A stretch of 9,067 bases of DNA. Source: an uncultured Thermoanaerobacteraceae bacterium. GTDB taxonomy: Bacteria; Bacillota; DSM-12270; Thermacetogeniales; Thermacetogeniaceae. The translations under genes were made by a program, and so were the position numbers. The stretch spans positions 1 to 9,067 of the forward strand of contig CALGIY010000058.1 of the NCBI GenBank assembly GCA_937914965.1, read 5' to 3'. Below are positions 1-6,256 of the stretch, piece by piece (within the stretch, counting starts at the first letter, position 1; the number at the start of each line of letters is the position of its first letter). The notes below the pieces were generated by a model. That model did not search any database, had not been told where the DNA came from, and saw only the letters and a program-made list of their open reading frames with translations.

Positions 1-61
1 TTATGAGCTATTATATGACCAAAGGACATCTGCCACCGGCACAGAAGGGAGTCAGCCATGA
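1..61 (+). CDS. Possible C-terminal tail of an upstream gene (partial)
   Basis: The frame starting at base 2 is open from the window edge and ends at TGA 59-61, which overlaps the ATG of the next gene as ATGA. The visible tail reads YELLYDQRTSATGTEGSQP. ATGA overlaps recur between genes in this window, which is the only argument for it. A second frame is also open through here to TAA at 120-122, but it runs deep into the next gene. The fragment is too short to assign a function. Confidence 0.25.
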   Translation, partial: YELLYDQRTSATGTEGSQP

Positions 62-273
62 AACCAGTAGCGGCCCACGTAATAGCAACCAACGATCACG
101 AGGATCTCGAACTCATGATTAACACCTGGCTACGGAATGAGCGGCCAGAGCGTATCCGTGACATCCAGTTTGTTGCGAACGGATCGGAATTCGCATACTG
201 TGCGCTCATTCTTTATGTGCCAAGCCGGAAAAAGCCTACGACTTATCCGTTACCCGGCAGTGAAATCGAATAA
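58..273 (+). CDS. Cse60-like small protein
   Basis: A 71-aa protein started by ATG at 58, six bases after AAGGGAG (45-51). The central pattern, an acidic HEDLELMINTWL helix followed by IRDIQFVANGSEFAYCALILYV, matches the layout I know for the small Cse60 sporulation family: an E/D-E-LE-INxWL helix, then a strand with IxDIxF and a final Y-x-A-L-I-x-Y strand. Cse60 was named as a sigma-E-dependent gene in Bacillus subtilis and its biochemical role is unknown. Relatives in clostridial phages are commonly placed among early accessory genes, as here. I infer a small soluble alpha/beta protein. The last ten residues are not conserved family sequence as far as I can judge. Confidence 0.6.
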   Translation: MKPVAAHVIATNDHEDLELMINTWLRNERPERIRDIQFVANGSEFAYCALILYVPSRKKPTTYPLPGSEIE

Positions 274-319
274 GCGGCTCCCGGGGCGATGATGGCACCC
301 TCCCAAGCCGGAGCCCCGC
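274..319 (+). promoter_or_regulatory. GC-rich intergenic hairpin, role unknown
   Basis: GCGG (274-277) plus CTCC (278-281) pairs with GGAG (310-313) plus CCGC (316-319), an eight-pair stem with a two-base bulge. An alternative CGGGGC (282-287) / GCCCCG (313-318) pairing uses part of the same bases. No T-run follows, so it is not a standard intrinsic terminator. It lies directly after the stop of the Cse60-like gene and 12 bases before the next ribosome binding site, so mRNA processing, stability or translation control are all possible. Confidence 0.4.
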
Positions 320-344
320 AATACATAACCAAGGAGGCGGTCTA

Positions 345-497
345 ATGGTAATCCTTACACACTCAAGAGACGGAAAACGCATCTCACGCCAGGTTGTTTC
401 GGATTCAGATGATGGTCTGAACCCTGAAGAACTCGACCAGGCTGCCAGACTTTTGTTTGAGATGGTGTATCAGGAAGAAGATGAGCAGTCAGCTTAA
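345..497 (+). CDS. Small acidic protein, unknown function (50 aa)
   Basis: ATG at 345 follows a strong AAGGAGG (331-337). The 50-aa product starts MVILTHSRDGKRISRQVVSD and ends in a helix-like acidic part (EELDQAARLLFEMVYQEEDEQ). There is no cysteine, signal or membrane segment. I do not recognise the family. The good start signal, lack of competing frames and position in a co-directional run support a real gene. After the stop, TTCCCC (498-503) can pair with GGGGAA (522-527) around an 18-base loop, a weak structure of unclear meaning. Confidence 0.6.
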   Translation: MVILTHSRDGKRISRQVVSDSDDGLNPEELDQAARLLFEMVYQEEDEQSA

Positions 498-581
498 TTC
501 CCCCCCCATACTCAATAATAAGGGGAAAATAAGTGGCAATAAACCCAAAAAATAGCAACAGAACAGAAAGGAGGTGTAAAA

Positions 582-1124
582 ATGAACTTATCGACAGTTG
601 CACCGGAGATTAGAGAGGCACGGGCGCATTACGGATGGAGCCAGGATAATGTTGCGGATGAGCTCAATTACTGCCGGCAAATGGTGCAGATGGTCGAAAA
701 AGGGAAGCGTAGGTTGACAGAGCAGGATGCCGCTAGAGTGGCAAGGGTACTTAATGATGGGCAATTTAACATGGCCATGTCACGTCGTATTACTGGCGGG
801 ATGAGTGCACCCTACCTAAATGGCATCGACAATCACCGCCTGGCCTGCGCGATGAAGCTTGTTGAGGAGTTGCAAGAAGCGATCGACATCATCACTCAGA
901 ACATGCGTACCTTAATCAGGGCGCAGTCAGCAGATGATTTGAGCGCAGGCGAGAGAGTGCAGATCGAGGCCATGATGCTAGAAACCATCGAGTGCATCAC
1001 AGCAGCGGAAAACACGCTGGCAAGGCTATCAAAAACCTACGACATCAGCCTTGCTGACCTTTGGGACAAGCACGAGGCGGAATTGATTGAGAAGGGGTAC
1101 CTCAGAAAAGAAAAAGACCGCTAA
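582..1124 (+). CDS. XRE-family helix-turn-helix regulator
   Basis: The 180-aa product starts at ATG 582 behind GAAAGGAGG. Residues about 7-60 form a Cro/CI-type helix-turn-helix: IREARAHYGWSQDNVADELN, then the recognition helix around CRQMVQMVEKGKRRLT, then AARVARVL. XRE proteins bind operator DNA as dimers and control phage or accessory genes. The remaining two thirds (about 80-175) looks largely helical and could be an oligomerisation domain; I see no peptidase, antirepressor or Imm-type signature. No operator-like repeat is obvious nearby. The C-terminus may be altered: after A5 at 1111-1115 the +1 frame continues with a lysine/alanine-rich tail (TAKAAKSSKKKYSK) to a TAA at 1159-1161, close to the next ribosome binding site. 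As read, the protein stops at KEKDR. Confidence 0.8.
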   Translation: MNLSTVAPEIREARAHYGWSQDNVADELNYCRQMVQMVEKGKRRLTEQDAARVARVLNDGQFNMAMSRRITGGMSAPYLNGIDNHRLACAMKLVEELQEAIDIITQNMRTLIRAQSADDLSAGERVQIEAMMLETIECITAAENTLARLSKTYDISLADLWDKHEAELIEKGYLRKEKDR

Positions 1125-1177
1125 AGCGGCCAAGTCGTCTAAGAAAAAGTATAGCAAATAAAGGGGATGTTGCGCAA

Positions 1178-1369
1178 GTGAAACACGAAAAGAAAAAGCC
1201 GAAAGAACACTGGTTTCGTGAGCACGCCGAGACGACACCGATACAATACCTTCCTTTAACTACCGTATCGGCTGTGAGGGCGGTTGTGCACGGTGACAAC
1301 AAGGACAAGCTAGGCAGCATCAAGCAGATTATTGAGATTTATGAAGAGCTTTTAAAGGAGGGGAAGTGA
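1178..1369 (+). CDS. Small lysine-rich protein, unknown function (63 aa)
   Basis: I chose the GTG at 1178, which follows AAAGGGG (about 1160-1166). The ATG at 1167 is in another frame and stops after four codons. The N-terminus is very basic (KHEKKKPKEHWFREH) and the C-terminus is helical and acidic (SIKQIIEIYEELLKEGK). No known domain is recognised. The stop TGA (1367-1369) is followed directly by the next gene's GTG at 1370, and the next ribosome binding site lies inside this gene, so the two are probably translationally coupled. Confidence 0.6.
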   Translation: MKHEKKKPKEHWFREHAETTPIQYLPLTTVSAVRAVVHGDNKDKLGSIKQIIEIYEELLKEGK

Positions 1370-1540
1370 GTGGAACACAAGATTGAGCGCATACCGGCTA
1401 GGAAAGATGATCACTGGGTCTGGGGAGAAGTGACTGAAGCAGTTGCATGCACACTGGTTCTGTGCGTGTCGGTGCCGGTGCTTGTGGTAATGCTGGTGTG
1501 GATGGCGCATCAGCTGGCATGTATGGGGGTGTGGGCATGA
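1370..1540 (+). CDS. Small single-pass membrane protein (56 aa)
   Basis: GTG at 1370 follows AAAGGAGGGGA closely. A charged, aromatic N-terminus (MEHKIERIPARKDDHWVWGE) precedes a strongly hydrophobic segment at about residues 24-46 (AVACTLVLCVSVPVLVVMLV and beyond), long enough for one membrane span. The basic N-terminus suggests N-in topology. It is not a classical cleaved signal peptide because little follows the hydrophobic part. It ends at TGA 1538-1540, overlapping the next ATG as ATGA. No family is recognised. Small membrane proteins among phage early genes sometimes act in exclusion or host takeover, but nothing here proves that. Confidence 0.6.
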   Translation: MEHKIERIPARKDDHWVWGEVTEAVACTLVLCVSVPVLVVMLVWMAHQLACMGVWA

Positions 1541-1728
1541 AAAGCGAGTGGAAAGTGACGTGTAACGTGATCGACGAAAAGAGACTTTACGGTGTATATC
1601 GCTTGCTGGATGTCGATGAGGTTGACCATAGCGGAAACCGTGAGATGCACGGGGGATACGAATATAGTTCCCGTGAAGCAGCGCAAGCCCTGGCAAGGTT
1701 GTTGAACACAAAGGGGGCGAAGGGATGA
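1537..1728 (+). CDS. Small phage protein with a YGVYR / HSGNRE motif (63 aa)
   Basis: I place the start at ATG 1537 (ATGA overlap with the preceding gene, GGGGGTG upstream) and not at an earlier in-frame start, which would overlap the membrane-protein gene. The product reads as an antiparallel strand pair (WKVTCNVIDEKRLYGVYRLL), a DEVDHSGNREMHGGY segment, then an amphipathic helix (SREAAQALARLLN). I recall similar small proteins in clostridial and Bacillus phages, all of unknown function. It overlaps the next gene by ATGA (1725-1728), suggesting coupled translation. Confidence 0.65.
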   Translation: MKSEWKVTCNVIDEKRLYGVYRLLDVDEVDHSGNREMHGGYEYSSREAAQALARLLNTKGAKG

Positions 1729-2027
1729 TTCAGGTAGGCCAGGTGGTCAGTTGGAAGAGTCAGGGGCGGGGACAAAAGAAACTTAAGAAGGGTATAGTCA
1801 GAGCCATAGTGGAGCCCGGTGAGAATCTTCTGGAGAAATGCCCGGAAGTGTACATTACTCCGGTGAGCCGGTCCCGTTTTAGAAGGGTTTCGTCAAGGCG
1901 CCGGGTTGTGATTGAAGAGCCTCGGGATGGCCGGGGCGGGAAGCACTACAGTCGGTTTTATGCCCCGCTGTTGTCGGTAGTAGAGCGAAACCTTAAGGGA
2001 GGTGAGCAGATTGGCAATCAGAGCTGA
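1725..2027 (+). CDS. Small basic beta-rich protein, unknown function (100 aa)
   Basis: ATG at 1725 overlaps the stop of the preceding gene; AAAGGGGGCGAAGG lies upstream. The N-terminal pattern VGQVVSWKSQGRGQKKLKKG, then IVRAIVEPGE, resembles the short SH3- or KOW-like proteins seen in phages, with G/V-rich strands around a basic loop. The middle (about 49-75) is unusually basic (VSRSRFRRVSSRRRVVIEE), which would suit nucleic-acid binding, but no known fold can be proved by eye. The last 17 bases overlap the next gene, which starts at TTG 2011 in another frame. Confidence 0.6.
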   Translation: MIQVGQVVSWKSQGRGQKKLKKGIVRAIVEPGENLLEKCPEVYITPVSRSRFRRVSSRRRVVIEEPRDGRGGKHYSRFYAPLLSVVERNLKGGEQIGNQS

Positions 2028-2277
2028 AAATATACCGGCACCGGTTGAACCAGTACACCCGATCCGTGCCCAGGCCTGTGCCTGGTGCGAAAAGGATGAG
2101 TTGTATGTACCCCTGCAAGACTGCATGGGCTGTCAGTACAACCGGCAGGATGAGATGACGGTCTGGTGCAGTTGGGCACCGGCGGAGAAGCCCTGCGAGG
2201 GGTGCGGGATACCGGCAGGGCTGTGCGAGCCGGAGACCTGCCAGATAGCGCAGACAATAAAAAAAGCGGCCAATTAG
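2011..2277 (+). CDS. Cysteine-rich putative zinc-binding protein (88 aa)
   Basis: I choose TTG 2011 because AAGGGAGGTG (1995-2004) sits six bases upstream. A GTG at 2002 is in frame but is part of that binding site. The product has cysteine pairs CAWC, CMGC and CEGCG and a final CEPETC, about ten cysteines in 88 residues, consistent with two or more small zinc knuckles or ribbons. It begins MAIRAENIPAPVEPVHPIRA. No enzymatic motif is present. Similar cysteine-rich small proteins recur further right in this window. Confidence 0.65.
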   Translation: MAIRAENIPAPVEPVHPIRAQACAWCEKDELYVPLQDCMGCQYNRQDEMTVWCSWAPAEKPCEGCGIPAGLCEPETCQIAQTIKKAAN

Positions 2278-2281
2278 CCGC
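2259..2281 (-). terminator. Intrinsic terminator on the minus strand
   Basis: On the minus strand the order is GCGGC, TAATTG loop, GCCGC, then TTTTTTTATT: a five-pair all-GC stem followed by seven T. On the + strand the A-run precedes the hairpin, so it cannot terminate + transcription. It overlaps the end of the cysteine-rich gene. No minus-strand gene is seen to its right, so it would stop antisense or read-through transcription coming from the 2282-2560 region. Confidence 0.5.
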
Positions 2282-2335
2282 AGAAGAAAAATAATCCTGA
2301 TTACATTTTAGCAGGTTTTTAGATAGCAAACAAGT

Positions 2336-2378
2336 CTGGCCCCACTCCAGGAAAACGGTGGTGCCCGGGTGGGGCCGG
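2336..2378 (+). promoter_or_regulatory. Large GC-rich hairpin in the leader of the recombination operon
   Basis: CTGGCCCCAC (2336-2345) pairs with GTGGGGCCGG (2369-2378), ten pairs including one T-G, around a 23-base loop. CCAC (2342-2345) could instead pair with GTGG (2358-2361), so two forms are possible. No T-run follows on the + strand. The right arm contains the 12-mer CCCGGGTGGGGC, which is repeated exactly at 6271-6282 in the hairpin after the MBL gene. Confidence 0.45.
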
Positions 2379-2386
2379 AGAAAATA

Positions 2387-2524
2387 TGCAGGGGCGGCGG
2401 CATGGTGGGAACAGTTAGATATTGCGTGTGTGATAGAGCCGTTACCCGTGGGCTGTACGGGATGAAGCCAGCGCAAGCACGTAGTTGCACAGTATAGCAG
2501 GTTCAAATCCTGCCCGTCCCTGCA
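2387..2524 (+). ncRNA. tRNA-like structured RNA with acceptor-type helix and T-arm
   Basis: GCAGG (2497-2501), TTCAAAT (2502-2508), CCTGC (2509-2513) is a perfect T-arm: five pairs, seven-base loop, TTCRANY consensus. It is followed with no spacer by CCGTCCC (2514-2520), which pairs over all seven positions (one G-U) with GGGGCGG (2391-2397), exactly as an acceptor stem would. The helix extends four more pairs through TGCA on each side, giving 11 pairs. Inside, TTGCGT (2422-2427) pairs with GCGCAA (2471-2476), enclosing hairpin CCCGT / ACGGG (2445-2449 / 2457-2461) with loop GGGCTGT. No normal D-arm is visible, base 33 of the anticodon-like loop is G rather than U, and the span is about 130 nt rather than 76-95, so an ordinary tRNA is unlikely. 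It ends 36 bases before the ATPase start. I do not recognise a named RNA family. Confidence 0.5.
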
Positions 2525-2560
2525 CAATATGTCACATGAAATATCGAAAGGAGGAAGAAT

Positions 2561-4561
2561 ATGAAACTTTTAACTCATAGGTTAACGAATTTCAAGGGAA
2601 TCAGGGATTTTACCCTGGACACCCAGGGGCAGAACATGAATATTTATGGCGAAAATGCTACGGGAAAGACGACCCTATATGATGCGTTTCTCTGGCTCCT
2701 TTTCAACAAGGACAGCCAGAACAAGACCGACTTCGCCATCAAGACGCTGGATGAGAACGGAAACGAGATCCACGGCCTGGAACATGCGGTTGAAACTGTG
2801 CTGGCCTTGAACGGAAAATCGCTCACTCTACGCAAAGTCTACAGCGAAAAGTGGACCAAAAAGCGGGGTGCAGCTAAGAAAGAGTTCACCGGACACACCA
2901 CGGATCATTTTATTGACGGCGTGCCGGTGAAAAAGGGCGAGTACGACGCAAGGATCGCCAACATCGCCAGTGAAGATATTTTCAAACTCCTCACAAGCCC
3001 AACTTATTTCAACGAACACCTGCACTGGCAGGACAGGCGGGAGATTCTCCTGCAGGTATGTGGCGACATTTCAGACGGCGATGTCCTGGATAGCCTTGCA
3101 ACTCTTCAAAACAAGGATCAGATTCTTGCACTTACCAACATCCTGAACACCCGTTCCCTTGACGATCATCGCAAGATCATTCAGGCCCGGCGTACCGAAA
3201 TCAACAAGGAACTGGACAAGATCCCTGTCAGAATCAACGAAGCAGAACTTGCCATGCCGGACATAAGTACCATCAACAAACCGGAAGCCCTACCAAAAGA
3301 TATTGCCCTTGTCAAAGAATCGGTCCAAAAAGAAAACCAAAAACTTGCACGGCTTGAGTCCGGTGGCGAGGTTGCGGAGAAAACAAAGAAGTTGCGGGAG
3401 ATTGAGGCAGAGATTATTCGCCTACAGAATGAGGCGCAGCGCAGGGCAACCGGGGATATTGCTGTGTTGTATGAGCAGCTAAACGGAGCGAAAAATGGCG
3501 TGATGGATATTGAGAGGCATATCAAAAACAAGAAGCAGGAAAACGAGGAAAGAGAAAAGGCGATTAAAGGCATCAACGCGCAGATAGAAGGACTGCGAGA
3601 TAAGTGGCATGGGATCGCCGAGGTTGCTTTTGATGAACCTGAGCAAGACGGCTTTTGTCCTACCTGCGGGCAGACGCTACCGGCAGAGCAAGTCCAGGCT
3701 GCCACCGATAAGGCGCTTGCCACATTCAACAAGGATAAAGCGAGCCAGCTTGAAAGCATCAATGCCGAGGGGAAGGTACTCAAGGAGAAAAAAGATTCCC
3801 TGCAAGCTGAATATGAAGCCACAGAAAAAGTTATCCAAGGATCAGAAAAGAAGTTGAGGAAGGAAAAAGCAACGATTGAAGCCATTGAAAGCGAGATCGA
3901 AGCTCTCCGGCGTGACGCTGAAAACCAGGAAGAAGATCCGGCGGTCGGGTTGAAGCTGAAAGAAAAAGCAATCATCGAGCAGGAGATTGAATCCCTGAAA
4001 GCCGGAAACACCGAAGCTCGAGAGAAGGTTGTCGAGGGTATTCAGGAACTGGAAGAGATTCTATCTACCCTGGAAGAGTGCCAGGCCAAGGTCAAGATGC
4101 GCGGGGACATTGAAAAACGCATCGAGGAGCTGAAAGCGCAAGAGAAGAAACTGGCAGCTGAGTATGAGCGACTGGAAGGTGAACTCTACCTGACTGAAGA
4201 GTTTATCCGGCAGAAGGTTAGCCTTTTGGAAGAGAAGATCAACTCCAAATTCGAGATGGCGCGGTTCAAGCTGTTCAACGTCTTGGTCAATGGAGCAGTG
4301 GAAGAATGCTGTGAGACAACCTACCAGGGCGTGCCTTTCAGTTCTCTCAACAACGGTGCAAGGATCAATGTGGGATTAGATATCATCAGGACCCTTGCCA
4401 GGCACTACAACTTCTACCCCCCGATCTTCATTGACAACAGAGAGGCTGTGACCAGTCTCATCGACATGGGTGACCAGCAGGTGATTAGCTTGATTGTCTC
4501 TGAGAAAGATAAGGAACTGCGGGTTGAGATTGAAGGCGAGGAAGAAAAGGAGGTTGCTTAA
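2561..4561 (+). CDS. SbcC/Rad50-like AAA ATPase with zinc hook
   Basis: The 666-aa product starts at ATG 2561 after AAAGGAGG. It has an N-terminal ABC-type half with Walker A GENATGKT (residues 30-37), long coiled-coil arms (about 205-350 and 380-560), a central CPTC zinc-hook motif (C366, C369), and a C-terminal half with a signature-like SSLNNGAR (594-601) and Walker B IFID (622-625). This is the SMC/Rad50/SbcC layout at phage size; bacterial SbcC is about 1000 aa. Such proteins hold and process DNA ends, driven by ATP, dimerising through a zinc at the hook. The signature departs from LSGGQ, and the usual catalytic Glu after the Walker B Asp is Asn626, with Glu only at 628. No SbcD-type nuclease is nearby. 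The last codons carry the RecT ribosome binding site, so the two are coupled. Confidence 0.88.
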   Translation: MKLLTHRLTNFKGIRDFTLDTQGQNMNIYGENATGKTTLYDAFLWLLFNKDSQNKTDFAIKTLDENGNEIHGLEHAVETVLALNGKSLTLRKVYSEKWTKKRGAAKKEFTGHTTDHFIDGVPVKKGEYDARIANIASEDIFKLLTSPTYFNEHLHWQDRREILLQVCGDISDGDVLDSLATLQNKDQILALTNILNTRSLDDHRKIIQARRTEINKELDKIPVRINEAELAMPDISTINKPEALPKDIALVKESVQKENQKLARLESGGEVAEKTKKLREIEAEIIRLQNEAQRRATGDIAVLYEQLNGAKNGVMDIERHIKNKKQENEEREKAIKGINAQIEGLRDKWHGIAEVAFDEPEQDGFCPTCGQTLPAEQVQAATDKALATFNKDKASQLESINAEGKVLKEKKDSLQAEYEATEKVIQGSEKKLRKEKATIEAIESEIEALRRDAENQEEDPAVGLKLKEKAIIEQEIESLKAGNTEAREKVVEGIQELEEILSTLEECQAKVKMRGDIEKRIEELKAQEKKLAAEYERLEGELYLTEEFIRQKVSLLEEKINSKFEMARFKLFNVLVNGAVEECCETTYQGVPFSSLNNGARINVGLDIIRTLARHYNFYPPIFIDNREAVTSLIDMGDQQVISLIVSEKDKELRVEIEGEEEKEVA

Positions 4562-5539
4562 ATGAGTGCAGCAGCAAAAAAACAAAACAACAATCTGGCG
4601 ATACTCAGAAAGGATACCGTCGATGCAGTGGCTACCTGGGTGCGAAAGTACCAGGAGCGGGGGGAGCTGCAGCTACCGCCTAACTACTCAGCCAGTAATG
4701 CACTGAAAAGTGCCTGGCTAGTCCTGCAGGAAACGACAAACAAGAGCAAGCAGCCGGTTCTCCAGGCTTGCACGCAGAACAGTATAGTCAATGCCCTGCT
4801 TGACATGGTTGTCCAGGGCCTGAACCCTGGAAAGAAGCAGTGTTATTTTGTAGCGTTTGGCAATCAACTGATATGCATGCGCTCCTACTTCGGCTCTATG
4901 GCTGCAGTGAAGAATGTAGCAAGGGCTACCGATGTGTGGGCTGAGGTTGTATACAAAGGCGATGTCTTTGAGTACGAAATCAAGCGTGGGAGAAAGCATA
5001 TAACAAAGCATACTCAGAAGCTGGAAAACATTAAGAGCGAAAGTATCACCGCTGCATATGCAGTGATTGAGTTTGGGGACGAGAGGCCGGATTATACGGA
5101 AATCATGACAATCGACCAGATCAAGCAGGCATGGAAACAGGGGCCGAACTACCGTGAAGGCGGCAACGGTACACATCAGAAGTTTACCGCCGATATGGCG
5201 AAAAAAACGGTAATCAACAGAGCATGTAAGGGGTATATCAACAGTTCAAACGATGCAAACCTTTTCAAAAAACACTTCAACCGCGCAGAGGACACCATCG
5301 AGGAGCAGAGATTTGATAATGAGGTAGCCGAAAACGCCAACCAGGAGATCATCGATGTGGAGTACGAGGTTGACAGCAACGGTGATACCCCTGAACCAGG
5401 GGAAGCGGATGGCAATGGCATGGCTGAAGATGCAGATATGCCGGATGACGAAGCTCCCCCCATCTCTGCTGAGGATGAAGGTTATATAAGAGATGCCTCC
5501 GTGCCAGGACAGATGACTATTGAGGGGCCGGGATTCTGA
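4562..5539 (+). CDS. recT: RecT-family single-strand annealing protein
   Basis: The 325-aa product begins right after the ATPase stop, with AAAGGAGG at 4546-4553. The RecT core covers about residues 15-250: a helical N-terminus, then NALLDMVVQGLNPGKKQCYFVAFG, the family's typical 'gl.p..k.qcYfvpyg' region, then LICMRSYFGSMAAVKNV, EIMTIDQIKQAW and FTADMAKKTVINRACKGYIN. RecT anneals complementary single strands and supports strand exchange during phage recombination. The C-terminal 70 residues are a strongly acidic, low-complexity tail ending MTIEGPGF. The usual partner is an exonuclease (RecE or YqaJ type); none is present, and the flanking genes are the Rad50-like ATPase and an MBL hydrolase. 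The stop overlaps the next start as TGATG. Confidence 0.93.
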   Translation: MSAAAKKQNNNLAILRKDTVDAVATWVRKYQERGELQLPPNYSASNALKSAWLVLQETTNKSKQPVLQACTQNSIVNALLDMVVQGLNPGKKQCYFVAFGNQLICMRSYFGSMAAVKNVARATDVWAEVVYKGDVFEYEIKRGRKHITKHTQKLENIKSESITAAYAVIEFGDERPDYTEIMTIDQIKQAWKQGPNYREGGNGTHQKFTADMAKKTVINRACKGYINSSNDANLFKKHFNRAEDTIEEQRFDNEVAENANQEIIDVEYEVDSNGDTPEPGEADGNGMAEDADMPDDEAPPISAEDEGYIRDASVPGQMTIEGPGF

Positions 5540-6234
5540 TGGATATTCAGGTGTTGGCAAGCAGCAGCCGCGGGAATTGCTATCGTGTTTCTGACGGTAG
5601 CACCCCGCTGCTACTAGAAGCAGGGATCAGGTTCAAGGAGATACAGCAAAAACTGAATTTTCGACTGTCGGAGATTGCGGGGTGTTTGATTACCCACGAG
5701 CACCAAGATCATGCGAAAGCCGTCAAGGATGTCATGAAGGCCGGCATCAACTGCTATATGTCATATGATACCGCTGAGGCACTGGGGGTTTCCGGCCACC
5801 GAGTGAGAATAGCCAAGGCAAGGGAGCAGTTTCAAATCGGTACCTGGACAATTCTGCCCTTTGACGCTGTTCACGACGCAAAGGAACCCTTAGGGTTTCT
5901 CCTGGCATCGGGGAAAGAAAAACTGCTATTTGCGACCGATACATCCTATATACGCTACAGGTTCAAGGGGCTCACTCACATCATGATCGAAGCCAACTAT
6001 CAGCGTGAAATCCTTGAACACGGTGTCGAAGAAGGGCTTGTTCCGGTGGTGGTGAGGAATCGGATTCGCAGGTCGCACTTTGATTTGGAACACTTGAAGG
6101 AGTTTTTCAAAGCAAATGACTTGTGCGAGCTACAGGAAGTTTGGCTGCTGCACCTAAGCGAAAATAACAGCGATGAGGAACAGTTCAAGCGGGAGATTCA
6201 GGAGATTGTCGGAAAGCCGGTTTACATAGCGTGA
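5539..6234 (+). CDS. MBL-fold metallohydrolase, YycJ/WalJ-like
   Basis: The 231-aa product starts at ATG 5539, one base inside the recT stop. It has the core MBL motif THEHQDH (H53, H55, D57, H58), a further likely ligand H112 (AVHDAKEP), D134 (FATDTSYI) and a late H205 (WLLHLSENNSD), so all metal sites appear intact. LLLEAG (24-29) carries Glu where relatives usually have Asp. The order resembles YycJ/WalJ proteins, some of which are reported to act as DNA exonucleases. Next to recT an end-resecting nuclease is a reasonable inference, but a phosphodiesterase role is not excluded. The region around H205 is partly duplicated at 8092-8136. Confidence 0.88.
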   Translation: MDIQVLASSSRGNCYRVSDGSTPLLLEAGIRFKEIQQKLNFRLSEIAGCLITHEHQDHAKAVKDVMKAGINCYMSYDTAEALGVSGHRVRIAKAREQFQIGTWTILPFDAVHDAKEPLGFLLASGKEKLLFATDTSYIRYRFKGLTHIMIEANYQREILEHGVEEGLVPVVVRNRIRRSHFDLEHLKEFFKANDLCELQEVWLLHLSENNSDEEQFKREIQEIVGKPVYIA

Positions 6235-6256
6235 CCTCCTTTCAACTTATATATCC

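Noticed and set aside
714..742. TTGACA as a promoter -35 box
   Set aside because: It lies inside the regulator gene and no -10 like sequence follows at 16-18 bases.
2391..2460. Resemblance of GGCGGCATGG to the HDV-like ribozyme core, and of GAGCCGT to group II intron domain V
   Set aside because: The HDV topology is not met: the partner strand of the first helix is at the far 3' end. The domain V stem does not close, since the bases after ACGG do not pair.
2497..2524. Phage attachment site made of a tRNA 3' end
   Set aside because: It cannot be excluded, but no integrase is nearby, and the perfect pairing with a 5' strand 100 bases upstream, extending through TGCA/TGCA, favours an RNA structure.
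2018..2527. 169-aa minus-strand open frame
   Set aside because: It has no ribosome binding site, shows odd composition, and runs antisense to the cysteine-rich gene and across the RNA structures; the start is simply the complement of the T-arm region.
3609..3857. 82-aa + strand frame inside the ATPase gene
   Set aside because: It is a shadow frame with a basic, low-complexity product; the zinc-hook frame is clearly the coding one.
3181..4011. 276-aa minus-strand open frame rich in Ser and Phe
   Set aside because: It is the complement of the coiled-coil codons (Glu, Lys, Ala rich) of the ATPase, a common artefact.
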